From positions 1 through 6,650 of the forward strand of contig CAMLCX010000277.1 in NCBI GenBank assembly GCA_946478635.1: a stretch of 6,650 nt of DNA. The letters are read 5' to 3'. The notes below the pieces were generated by a model. It made no database searches. It saw nothing but the letters and a program-made list of their open reading frames with translations, and was not told the DNA's origin. Every line of letters starts with the position of its first letter. Within the stretch, counting starts at the first letter, position 1. Position numbers and translations under genes: made by a program. Positions 1 to 5,669 of this stretch are shown piece by piece. This DNA comes from an uncultured Pseudomonadota bacterium. Lineage in GTDB: Bacteria > Desulfobacterota_B > Binatia > UBA9968.

Positions 1-2
1 CG

Positions 3-443
3 GCGCCACAATCGGAGCCAACGATAGGGGCTGTTCAATCCCAGCCGGCGCCGGACGGCACGTCACCGAGTTTTCGCGTTACCTATGCGCCGTTGGAATC
101 AGCAGCAACGGAGAGCACGGCCCCTGAGCTGACACCTATTGTCGCCAGAGACGTTGAGAAGATCCGCCTATTGACCGGACAACAAGCGCGCGTCCGCGGG
201 CGCGTTTTTCGTGTCGGTCATTCGCCGAAAAGTAATACTTATTTCATAAATTTCGGTCCTTCGCGCGAGGCTCTGACCGCAGTCATTTTTGACTCTGTCG
301 CGGAGCTATTCGAAAAGAACAAGCAGCCTCCCAAACAGTTCGAAAATCGCGAGGTGGAAATCGTTGGCTTCGTCAAAGACCATCCCCAATATGGGTTGGA
401 AATTGTATTGGAGCATCCCAAGCAGATTAAGATTCTGAACTGA
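3..443 (+). CDS. C-terminal part of an OB-fold-domain protein (5' end outside the window)
   Basis: The reading frame is open from the first full codon at base 3 to the TGA at 441-443, so the gene almost certainly starts upstream of the window. The TTG at 93 would be a start only if nothing better exists upstream. Residues 1 to about 45 of the visible part are a low-complexity linker rich in Pro, Ala, Ser and Thr. From VEKIRLLTGQQARVRGRV onward the pattern is that of an OB-fold barrel of the nucleic-acid-binding kind: a G-x-x-[VA]-x-V-x-G-x-V strand, a central strand with YFINFG, an AVIFDS strand, a V-E-I-V-G-x-V strand and a final P-K-Q-I-K-I. Such domains occur at the C-terminus of secreted nucleases and uncharacterised proteins. 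The missing N-terminal part decides the function, so I name only the fold. A small CxxC gene follows after 27 bases and may be co-transcribed. Confidence 0.7.
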   Translation, partial: APQSEPTIGAVQSQPAPDGTSPSFRVTYAPLESAATESTAPELTPIVARDVEKIRLLTGQQARVRGRVFRVGHSPKSNTYFINFGPSREALTAVIFDSVAELFEKNKQPPKQFENREVEIVGFVKDHPQYGLEIVLEHPKQIKILN

Positions 444-456
444 TTAGCAGTATGAC

Positions 457-463
457 GGAGGTG
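457..463 (+). promoter_or_regulatory. Strong Shine-Dalgarno of the small CxxC gene
   Basis: GGAGGTG lies seven bases before the ATG at 471. This is a near-perfect anti-16S match at good spacing, and it is the main support for calling the short downstream frame a real gene. Confidence 0.7.
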
Positions 464-470
464 GAGTCCC

Positions 471-650
471 ATGGCCCAGGTAGAAAAAAAATGCATGGTG
501 TGCGCAAAAGCAGCGCCGCTGTTAAAGGGCGGCATTTGCGAGCTTTGCCAGGACAAAATTCGCAGGGAGGCCATGGGCGAGCAAGCGCGAACAAACGCGG
601 GAGCCGAGCGTGAACTCACGCGCCAGGGTATTACCCCGACTAAAAAGTAA
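471..650 (+). CDS. Small double-CxxC (zinc-ribbon-like) protein, 59 aa
   Basis: This short frame runs from ATG 471 to TAA 648-650 behind a strong ribosome binding site. The 59-residue product has two CxxC knuckles, C8-M-V-C11 and C23-E-L-C26, eleven residues apart, which is the layout of a small zinc ribbon. After the second knuckle come a charged, probably helical stretch (QDKIRREAMGEQ) and a Lys-rich tail. There is no signal peptide or membrane segment, so it should be cytoplasmic. The spacing is reminiscent of small CxxC regulators such as the Bacillus sigma-G inhibitor Gin and of other uncharacterised zinc-finger peptides, but the resemblance is only in architecture. The role is unknown; metal binding or a small protein/nucleic-acid adaptor is plausible. 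The gene lies 27 bases after the OB-fold gene on the same strand, so the two may be transcribed together. Confidence 0.72.
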   Translation: MAQVEKKCMVCAKAAPLLKGGICELCQDKIRREAMGEQARTNAGAERELTRQGITPTKK

Positions 651-694
651 CGCCGGCAACTCTGCCAAGCCCTCGCATGCGCACTGCCTTCACC

Positions 695-716
695 GGAAAA
701 TCGGTTGCGATTTTTT
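695..716 (+). terminator. Weak hairpin with T-run, candidate terminator
   Basis: AAAATCG (697-703) pairs with CGATTTT (708-714) around a GTTG loop and is followed by further T residues, 45 bases after the CxxC gene. The stem is short and AT-rich, so intrinsic termination would be weak. The T-run also overlaps the candidate -35 of the next gene. Confidence 0.35.
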
Positions 717-718
717 CC

Positions 719-747
719 TTTTCAAGCTACAAGAAACAGGATAGAAT
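719..747 (+). promoter_or_regulatory. Candidate sigma70-type promoter of dacF
   Basis: TTTTCA (719-724, 4 of 6 to TTGACA) and TAGAAT (742-747, 5 of 6 to TATAAT) are separated by exactly 17 bases. A start near 754 would leave a leader of roughly 70 bases before the carboxypeptidase gene. The surrounding DNA is AT-rich, so a chance match is possible. Confidence 0.35.
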
Positions 748-808
748 TAAGTTTTAAATTTGAACCATTGGCTAGAACGATGGCGACTTAAAACTTCAAA
801 CCTAGGGC

Positions 809-814
809 GGAGGA
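809..814 (+). promoter_or_regulatory. Shine-Dalgarno that points to a start at 822 for dacF
   Basis: GGAGGA is the only good ribosome binding site before the carboxypeptidase. It lies eight bases from the in-frame CTG at 822 but 23 bases from the TTG at 837, so it decides between the two start candidates in favour of the upstream one. Confidence 0.6.
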
Positions 815-821
815 CGTAACA

Positions 822-2051
822 CTGAGTATCCGGAATTTGTTGTCGGTTAGTTTAACGCTTACCGTCGTCATTGTTTTCACACCGTTTCAGAAGTCTTCGG
901 CCTTCGCTCCTGACGAGGATCTGACCGCGCGCGCGGCGGTTCTGATGGATGCCGCGACCGGTAAGATTCTCTATCAAAAAGAAGCGGATCTACGGCTGCC
1001 GCCGGCGAGCACAACCAAAGTTGCTACCGCAATTGTCACGCTCGAGAGCGGCAAGAGTCTCAGCCAGACTCTGACCGTTTCTAAGGAGGCAACGAGAGTG
1101 CCCGCGACCAAGTTGTATTTGCGTCCGGGCCAGTCCGTTACGATTGAAGAGTTGCTTTACGGCATTATGTTGGCATCGGCAAACGACGCGAGTGTGGTGC
1201 TTGCTGAAGGGATCGCCGGTTCCGTCGAGCGCTTTACGGACCTGATGACCCAAAAGGCCCATCAGCTTGGCGCGACCAATACAAACTTTACCAACCCACA
1301 CGGACTGACCGCACCCGATCATTACTCGACCGCGCGGGACCTCGCGATCATTTTTCGTTATGCGATGAAGAATGCGTTATTTCGCGAAATCGTCCAAACC
1401 AAGTTCAGTTCCGTGAGCACCACCGCCATGGTCAAAAAGAAAATCGTACCGCGGCGCATCTCAGTGCGTAATCACAATCGCTTGCTGTGGGGCTATGATG
1501 GGGCGTTAGGTGGAAAGACCGGCTACACCCATGCGGCGCAGAAATGCTTTGTCGGCGCCGTGCAGCGTAACGGCGCCACTCTGATCATCGCGATTCTCGG
1601 CGCCCAGGATCAGTGGGGTGACACCAAGCGGCTCCTGGAATATGGCTTTGAGCATTACGACCTACTCAAATCGTCGCCACCCGCCGGAAAGGGTTCGCCC
1701 ATGGAGCAGCAAGTCGGCCCGCGGCTGGAGCGGCTGCCGACGATCATCGATTCCGCGCCGGAGAATCGACAAACCAAGTTATCGGAAGGCTACGTTCTGC
1801 AGTTGGCGACGTTCCGCGAAAAGGGCCGTGCCGAGTCATTCTCTCGGCAGATGAGCGAGAAAGGCTTTGACGCTTTTGTCGAACCAACGTCGCTTCAGAC
1901 GGGCGAAAGCGCATTCCGCGTGCGCGTGGGGCCTTATCCGGAGCTGCTAAGCGCACAAGAAACCGCGCAGGATATTCTCACCAAGAGCGGTCATCGAGTC
2001 TTGATTCTACCGGTGCAACCCGGGCGCCAAGGTCGCAGCGATCAAAGCTAG
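822..2051 (+). CDS. dacF: D-alanyl-D-alanine carboxypeptidase (DacF/PBP5 type, peptidase S11) with C-terminal SPOR domain
   Basis: A low-molecular-weight penicillin-binding protein that removes the terminal D-Ala from peptidoglycan pentapeptides in the periplasm. Numbering from TTG 837 (404 aa), the three serine-transferase motifs are intact: S58-T-T-K61 in PPASTTKVA, S114-A-N116 in LASANDAS, and K227-T-G229 in GGKTGYT. The N-terminus is a signal peptide: a hydrophobic stretch (LTLTVVIVF), then QKSSAFA, with cleavage likely after A22 because Pro follows A24. A linker at about 280-315 leads to a C-terminal SPOR domain (about 317-392: GYVLQLATF, FRVRVGPY), a fold that binds denuded glycan at division septa. 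I place the start at CTG 822, giving 409 aa, because it has ideal Shine-Dalgarno spacing and adds an Arg (SIRNLL) that the signal peptide otherwise lacks. TTG 837 is the conservative alternative. There is no C-terminal amphipathic PBP5 anchor; SPOR may serve for localisation instead. The gene converges on the hydrolase at 2070, 18 bases away. Confidence 0.93.
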   Translation: MSIRNLLSVSLTLTVVIVFTPFQKSSAFAPDEDLTARAAVLMDAATGKILYQKEADLRLPPASTTKVATAIVTLESGKSLSQTLTVSKEATRVPATKLYLRPGQSVTIEELLYGIMLASANDASVVLAEGIAGSVERFTDLMTQKAHQLGATNTNFTNPHGLTAPDHYSTARDLAIIFRYAMKNALFREIVQTKFSSVSTTAMVKKKIVPRRISVRNHNRLLWGYDGALGGKTGYTHAAQKCFVGAVQRNGATLIIAILGAQDQWGDTKRLLEYGFEHYDLLKSSPPAGKGSPMEQQVGPRLERLPTIIDSAPENRQTKLSEGYVLQLATFREKGRAESFSRQMSEKGFDAFVEPTSLQTGESAFRVRVGPYPELLSAQETAQDILTKSGHRVLILPVQPGRQGRSDQS

Positions 2052-2069
2052 ATTCAAACCGACCCAAGA

Positions 2070-2804
2070 TCAAAACTCCAGGACCATGCCATCTTCAGCC
2101 GTGGCCGTCGACAGTTCATGGCGGCGCGCGAGCATTTCTTCGCCAAGGTGAGTGAGAACGAGCTTCTTACATTCAAGCCGGGCCAGGTTTGCTTCCACGT
2201 GGGGGTAGCTTACATGCCTGCCCGGTTGCTCCTTGAAAAATGAACATTCACACAAAAACAAGTCGACTCCTCTGCAATGCTCGATAAAAGCATCCGTCCA
2301 AGCGGAGTCGCCAGAAAAAAGAATTTGCTTGTCCTGGTAACTTACCTTCAGACCCAGAGACACGTCGTCAGTCTGATGGGGAACGCGGAAGGGAAACACC
2401 TCAATGCCGGCGATGCGCTCCGGTACTCCAGGGGTTAAGACGACAAAATTCAACGGCGGAAATTCCCATTGAGGTTTGCCGCCACCGTACAGGATGCCGT
2501 GCAATTGGCGAACCCGTTGCTCCGTGCCCGGCGGACCGGCAATCGTTAGCGTATCAACGCGGGGTTTGCGATAGAGATATTCGATGAAGAAAAACGGAAT
2601 ACCGCCAAAGTGATCGCCGTGAAGATGGCTGACAAGGATCGCATCGAGACGCCCCGGGTCAATGCCGGCGCGTTTCATCGCCAACAATGTCGTGGGTCCA
2701 CAGTCCAAGAGGAAAAGGCGGTCGTTGGCTTCAACGAGGTAGCCGCTTTGATTGCGGCCACCGCTGCCAAAAGCATCGCCGCAGCCAAGAATGTGCATTC
2801 GCAT
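2070..2804 (-). CDS. Metallo-beta-lactamase-fold hydrolase, RNase Z-like phosphodiesterase family
   Basis: A 244-residue cytoplasmic two-metal hydrolase. It opens with the strand and loop MHILGCGDAFGSGGRNQSGY, typical of a short RNase Z-like subgroup. The metal motif is H60-L-H62-G-D64-H65. Further ligands are expected at H143 (FRVPHQ), D166 (LFSGDSA) and H219 (LVLTHLG). H197 followed by S199 and A205 (RHVSYPHVEANLA) matches the HxS...A motif of the phosphodiesterase branch. True tRNase Z carries a long flexible arm between the ligands equivalent to H143 and D166. Here only 22 residues separate them, so the tRNA-gripping arm is missing and tRNA 3' processing is unlikely. A cyclic or small phosphodiester, or another ester, is more likely; the substrate cannot be read from sequence. 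The ATG at 2804 is supported by the strand-1 motif starting at residue 3; GGGAG lies 13 bases upstream. It is divergent from the MarR gene, which may regulate it. Confidence 0.88.
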   Translation of the reverse strand: MRMHILGCGDAFGSGGRNQSGYLVEANDRLFLLDCGPTTLLAMKRAGIDPGRLDAILVSHLHGDHFGGIPFFFIEYLYRKPRVDTLTIAGPPGTEQRVRQLHGILYGGGKPQWEFPPLNFVVLTPGVPERIAGIEVFPFRVPHQTDDVSLGLKVSYQDKQILFSGDSAWTDAFIEHCRGVDLFLCECSFFKEQPGRHVSYPHVEANLARLECKKLVLTHLGEEMLARRHELSTATAEDGMVLEF

Positions 2805-2873
2805 CGCTGGTTCCGTTCTCCCGTTCGCTGCCTAACAATCCCGTTTCGTGCCGATAGCCAATGGCCCATTTTT

Positions 2874-2902
2874 ATTGTAACAGCGCGCGAAGTTGCTTTT
2901 AA
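2874..2902 (-). promoter_or_regulatory. Candidate extended -10 promoter of the MBL hydrolase gene
   Basis: On the minus strand TTAAAA (2902-2897, 4 of 6) is followed after 17 bases by TACAAT (2879-2874, 5 of 6). TG one base before it forms an extended -10 (TGTTACAAT). The leader to ATG 2804 would be about 60 bases. Confidence 0.45.
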
Positions 2903-2903
2903 A
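2875..2903 (+). promoter_or_regulatory. Candidate promoter of the marR gene, superimposed on the opposite promoter
   Basis: TTGTAA (2875-2880) and TTTAAA (2898-2903), each 4 of 6 to consensus, are 17 bases apart. Transcription would begin near 2910. That would exclude the TTG start at 2893 and favour the GTG at 2929. Both hexamers coincide with those of the minus-strand promoter. Confidence 0.3.
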
Positions 2904-3381
2904 CGCTCGTGCGATTAAATTAACCGGCGTGCGCATATACAAACGGCCATTCTTCACGGCGTATACGACCAGTCTATGGATCCGCTTTCTTCGCTTCGGT
3001 CTCCAGTCCCATAAGAAACTAGAAGATGATCTAAACAAGGTTGGACTGACACCGCCCCAGTTCTACGTGCTTGCCACGATTGGTTACGCGGGCGGGCTGC
3101 CTTTCGGCGAAATCGGCGCGAAGATGATGGTAACGGTGAGCAATTTGACCGGAATCGTCGATCGTCTTGAAGAAAAAAAACTGGTTTTGCGCAAGCGCGA
3201 CGAGCATGATCGCCGCGTCGTGCATGTGATACTGACGGAAAAGGGCGCCAAGCTCTATAAGTCGACGCTTCCGCTATTCGAAAAAAGCGTGGCGGAAATT
3301 TTCGCTCCGCTCGATAGCACTCAACAAAAAGAACTCTCCGCCCTTTTGCGCAAGGCTAACCCCGAATCCACTGCAAAATAG
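2893..3381 (+). CDS. MarR-family winged-helix transcriptional regulator
   Basis: A 162-residue product (150 from the GTG at 2929) with the MarR layout. An N-terminal dimerisation helix (about 25-50: SLWIRFLRFGLQSHKKLEDD) precedes GLTPPQFYVLATIGYAG, the start of the winged helix. The recognition helix region is MMVTVSNLTGIVDRLEEK. The wing has the diagnostic D-E-H-D-R-R-V-V-H-V-I-L-T-E-K-G segment, followed by C-terminal dimerisation helices. MarR proteins are cytoplasmic dimers that usually repress their own gene and a divergent neighbour and let go on binding a small ligand or on thiol oxidation. No Cys is present, so ligand binding is more likely than redox sensing. The longest frame starts at TTG 2893, but neither it nor GTG 2929 has a clear Shine-Dalgarno. 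The candidate promoter favours 2929. Likely targets by position are the divergent hydrolase and perhaps the operon starting at 3691; that is inference. Confidence 0.9.
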   Translation: MLLNARAIKLTGVRIYKRPFFTAYTTSLWIRFLRFGLQSHKKLEDDLNKVGLTPPQFYVLATIGYAGGLPFGEIGAKMMVTVSNLTGIVDRLEEKKLVLRKRDEHDRRVVHVILTEKGAKLYKSTLPLFEKSVAEIFAPLDSTQQKELSALLRKANPESTAK

Positions 3382-3388
3382 TTGATTT

Positions 3389-3409
3389 TTCCAAGGCGAG
3401 TTCTTGGAA
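3389..3409. repeat. Inverted repeat after marR in an otherwise empty gap
   Basis: TTCCAAG (3389-3395) and CTTGGAA (3403-3409) form a perfect 7-bp stem around a 7-base loop, eight bases after the marR stop. No T-run follows on the plus strand, so it is not a textbook intrinsic terminator; it may be a Rho-dependent 3' end structure. Apart from this and a weak, bulged stem at 3503-3529 (GGTGA/TCACC core), I see no gene or RNA in 3382-3628. Confidence 0.4.
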
Positions 3410-3628
3410 TCAGGAATCGTGCGGTGCCGCTCCGAAACAGCGCAGCGCGAATGGCCCATACCACGGACAATCGAACTTCGCTCCCACCGCGCCGCAGTCG
3501 AAACGGGTGAAAGCTGCTAGATGTCACCGTGTTCAAAGCCGCAATCTACAATCACTTTGTCGGCGACCGAAAGTTTTCATAACCAACTGCGGAATCCGGG
3601 TTCAATCGCCAGACTCGGCTGGAATTGG

Positions 3629-3656
3629 TTGACAGCCGCGACCTGCGAGTTATAAA
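3629..3656 (+). promoter_or_regulatory. Strong sigma70-type promoter of the Fe-S / phosphorylase / isomerase operon
   Basis: A perfect -35 TTGACA (3629-3634) and a -10 TATAAA (3651-3656, 5 of 6) are spaced by 16 bases. This is the best promoter in the window. Transcription should begin near 3663, leaving a leader of about 28 bases to ATG 3691. It also shows that the in-frame TTG at 3625 cannot be the translation start from this promoter. Confidence 0.75.
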
Positions 3657-3668
3657 GGTTAAGACCTT
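3655..3668. promoter_or_regulatory. Inverted repeat across the -10/+1 region, candidate operator
   Basis: AAGGT (3655-3659) and ACCTT (3664-3668) flank TAAG, starting inside the -10 and covering the expected transcription start. A repressor bound here would block the promoter directly. The MarR protein encoded just upstream is one candidate, though I see no copy of this repeat near its own gene. The leader also has TTAAG-ACC-TTAAG (3659-3671) as a short direct repeat. Confidence 0.35.
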
Positions 3669-3690
3669 AAGTAATTTTCGGCGTAACCGC

Positions 3691-4914
3691 ATGAAGCACG
3701 ATCCCAAGGGTCCCAGCGGGCTTGAACGAGTCAAAAAATGGCTTTACGCCAAAGAGCTGGACGAGCGCAGTAGTGGCTGTGTTCTTTGCGGTTCTTGCTA
3801 CGGCCATGGGCCGGCGAATCCGATGGAAGATTCGCCGGGCCCTAAAGAGAAATGCCCGCCTTACGAATTTTATCGCTTTCAGCGCCATACGCCGAAGTCA
3901 CGCTGGCTGATGGCCCAGCGCGTCTTTCACGGCCTCGATCCGATCACTCCAGAGCTCAAAGAAGTTATTTACGCCTGCACGAATTGTCTTATGTGCCAAG
4001 AACTTTGCGGCGTGCGCAATGACGGTTACGGGCCCTGGGACATCACGGTCGCAATGCGCGAGGAAATCACCGAGAGAGAAGGTCCTATCGCCGCGCACCG
4101 GCCTATTTACGAGGGGTTGCGCCAGCATGACAGTCCTTGGGGCGAGCCTGTGTCGCAGCGTGGCGCTTGGGCGGAGGGCCTTGACCTCAAACGATTAGGG
4201 GCGGCGCATGCGACCACGCTACTGTTTGCAGGGTGCTCCGCCGACCGCGCCAGTGGTCGCAGCGGCGCGCGCGCGCTGGCGGGTATTATGCAAAAGGCAG
4301 GAGAGGATTTCGTCATTCTCGGCAGCGACGAAAAATGCTGCGGGCTCTATGCTTTCGATCTCGGATTTCGGCATGAGTATGATCGCCTGAAACAGCTTAA
4401 TCTCGATACCATCGAGAGAGCCGGGATCGACAAGGTCGTGGTCGCATGCGGCAGCTGCCACAGAATTTGGCGCGAGTATGCCAGGGCAAGCCAGACAGGA
4501 TTTCACGCCCTGCACGGCGTCGAATACGTCAACCAACTCATCGAGTCTGGGCGGCTAACCTTCTCCAAACCGGTCGATAAAAAAATTAGCTATCACGATT
4601 CCTGCCACCTCGGTCGCGGCGCCGGGGTGTACGAGACGCCGCGAAGTATTCTCAGCGCGATCCCGGGAGTCGAGTTAATCGAGATGGAACGAAATCGGCG
4701 CTGGGCCTGGTGTTGCGGCGGCGGCGGCGGCGTTCCGGAGGCCGATCCCGAGTTGGCGCAGTGGTGCGCGTCGGATCGAATGCGCGAGGCCGCGGCCACC
4801 GGGGCGCAGGTGATGCTCACCTCGAGCGCGCTTTGCCAGCGTTCGTTCGCAGATGTGAAACCTCAGGTGCTACCGGTACAAGACCTCCTCGAGTTCGTTC
4901 ACCAGGCGCTTTAA
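3691..4914 (+). CDS. Fe-S oxidoreductase with two 4Fe-4S sites and two CCG (cysteine-rich) domains, HdrD/GlcF/LldE-like
   Basis: A 407-residue cytoplasmic or membrane-associated electron-transfer subunit, the length of GlcF-class proteins. Numbering from ATG 3691, site one is C30-x2-C33-x2-C36 then C55-P. The gap of 18 residues before the last Cys is far longer than the usual three. Site two is C96-x2-C99-x2-C102-x3-C106 (CTNCLMCQELC). A linker carries SPWGEPVSQRGAWAEGL, typical of the family. The first CCG domain has C182, C216-C217-G and C253-G-S-C256. The second has C305, C341-C342-GGGGG and C382, but the partner of C382 is Ser (S379-A-L-C382). In relatives these domains hold a noncubane or catalytic Fe-S centre and pass electrons between a flavoprotein or quinone and a 2-oxoacid or disulfide. 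No flavoprotein gene is visible. I chose ATG 3691 because the in-frame TTG 3625 lies upstream of the -35; the ATG has no clear Shine-Dalgarno. It is the first gene of the operon; the stop is one base from the next start. Confidence 0.9.
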   Translation: MKHDPKGPSGLERVKKWLYAKELDERSSGCVLCGSCYGHGPANPMEDSPGPKEKCPPYEFYRFQRHTPKSRWLMAQRVFHGLDPITPELKEVIYACTNCLMCQELCGVRNDGYGPWDITVAMREEITEREGPIAAHRPIYEGLRQHDSPWGEPVSQRGAWAEGLDLKRLGAAHATTLLFAGCSADRASGRSGARALAGIMQKAGEDFVILGSDEKCCGLYAFDLGFRHEYDRLKQLNLDTIERAGIDKVVVACGSCHRIWREYARASQTGFHALHGVEYVNQLIESGRLTFSKPVDKKISYHDSCHLGRGAGVYETPRSILSAIPGVELIEMERNRRWAWCCGGGGGVPEADPELAQWCASDRMREAAATGAQVMLTSSALCQRSFADVKPQVLPVQDLLEFVHQAL

Positions 4915-4915
4915 G

Positions 4916-5650
4916 GTGCTTAAAGAAGCTCATTTCACGCCGCAGAGAATGCTGTCGATGCTCGGCCTCAAGCCGGATTCGCTCGGGCCCTACGCGCTGA
5001 TTCCCGGTCCCAAGGAGCGCAGCGACATTCTGCTGAAGCTGCTCGATGAGCCGCAGAAAAATTTCACCTTCCTGGATTACGAAATGCACAGCGGGTCGCT
5101 TGACGGCAAGCGCGTCACGGTTGGCAATGGCGGGCGTTACGCGCCGGACACGGCGATCACGACGGAGATCCTATGCGGCGCCGGAGCGCAGGCGCTCATT
5201 CGAGTCGGCAGCTGCGGCTCGCTCCAGGAAAACATCAAGATTGGCGATCTCGTGATCGTCACCGGCGCGCTCCGCGGTGACGGCACGTCGCGTTATTATG
5301 TCGCGGAGAATTTCTCTACTGTCGCTCATGCCGATATCGTCAATGCACTCAAAAAGGCCGCGGACAGTTTGAAGGTTCGCTACCATCTCGGCTGGATCTT
5401 CACCACGGATGCGTTATTTCAAGAAACACCGGAACTGATTCAACAGCTTAACGAACAAAACGTCTCGAGTATCGACATGGTCACTTCGACCTTTCTGACG
5501 ATTGCCCAAATTCGTGGTAAAAAGGCCGGCGCAGTTCTTGCCGTCTCCGATGAGTGCCTGCAAGGCAAGTTTGGCTTTCGCGACCCGCAGTTCTTCGAGG
5601 CGGAGAGGAAGACTATCGAAGTCGCCCGCGCGGCTCTGCGATATCTGTGA
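4916..5650 (+). CDS. NP-I family nucleoside phosphorylase (Udp/DeoD-like)
   Basis: Phosphorolysis of a nucleoside to base plus sugar-1-phosphate, in the cytoplasm. The 244-residue length and motifs fit the hexameric PNP/UDP fold: LIPGPKER (28-35, phosphate loop, R35), a core strand ending in R96-V-G-S-C-G101 (equivalent to RIGTTG of E. coli Udp), IGDLVIVTGALRGDG (109-123), and A-V-S-D212. The purine-type Asp D212 is present, which E. coli Udp lacks, so a purine nucleoside is favoured. Two positions are unusual. The Glu of the Met-Glu ribose motif is Val (I186-D-M-V189), and the His that contacts the 5'-hydroxyl is Met (M15-L-G-L). The latter suits a 5'-deoxy or 5'-methylthio substrate. The GTG at 4916 follows the Fe-S gene by one base but has no spaced Shine-Dalgarno; ATG 4949 (233 aa) is an alternative. 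The MtnA-like gene follows after 19 bases. Methylthioadenosine or 5'-deoxyadenosine as substrate is inference. Confidence 0.88.
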   Translation: MLKEAHFTPQRMLSMLGLKPDSLGPYALIPGPKERSDILLKLLDEPQKNFTFLDYEMHSGSLDGKRVTVGNGGRYAPDTAITTEILCGAGAQALIRVGSCGSLQENIKIGDLVIVTGALRGDGTSRYYVAENFSTVAHADIVNALKKAADSLKVRYHLGWIFTTDALFQETPELIQQLNEQNVSSIDMVTSTFLTIAQIRGKKAGAVLAVSDECLQGKFGFRDPQFFEAERKTIEVARAALRYL

Positions 5651-5669
5651 TCCGAATCGCGTTGAGACT

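Noticed and set aside
239..619. 126-residue minus-strand frame over the OB-fold and CxxC genes
   Set aside because: It has no recognisable motif, no ribosome binding site, and lies opposite two better-supported genes; it is an antisense shadow.
2610..2918. 102-residue plus-strand frame
   Set aside because: It is antisense to the metal-binding N-terminal half of the MBL hydrolase and has no family signature.
3321..3536. Minus-strand frames of 61-71 residues across the marR 3' end and the following gap
   Set aside because: There is no ribosome binding site, the composition is random-looking, and two overlapping frames are equally good; non-coding is more likely.
3599..3616. GGGTTCAATCGCC, resembling a tRNA T-loop
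   Set aside because: The flanking bases do not form the five-pair T stem, and no acceptor, D or anticodon arms fit upstream.
3581..3630. AACCAA / TTGGTT inverted repeat before the operon promoter
   Set aside because: Only six pairs with 38 bases between the arms; expected by chance.
4717..4731. Run of five GGC codons (possible microsatellite)
   Set aside because: It encodes the Gly-rich stretch after the CC pair of the CCG domain, where relatives also have Gly; simple coding constraint explains it.
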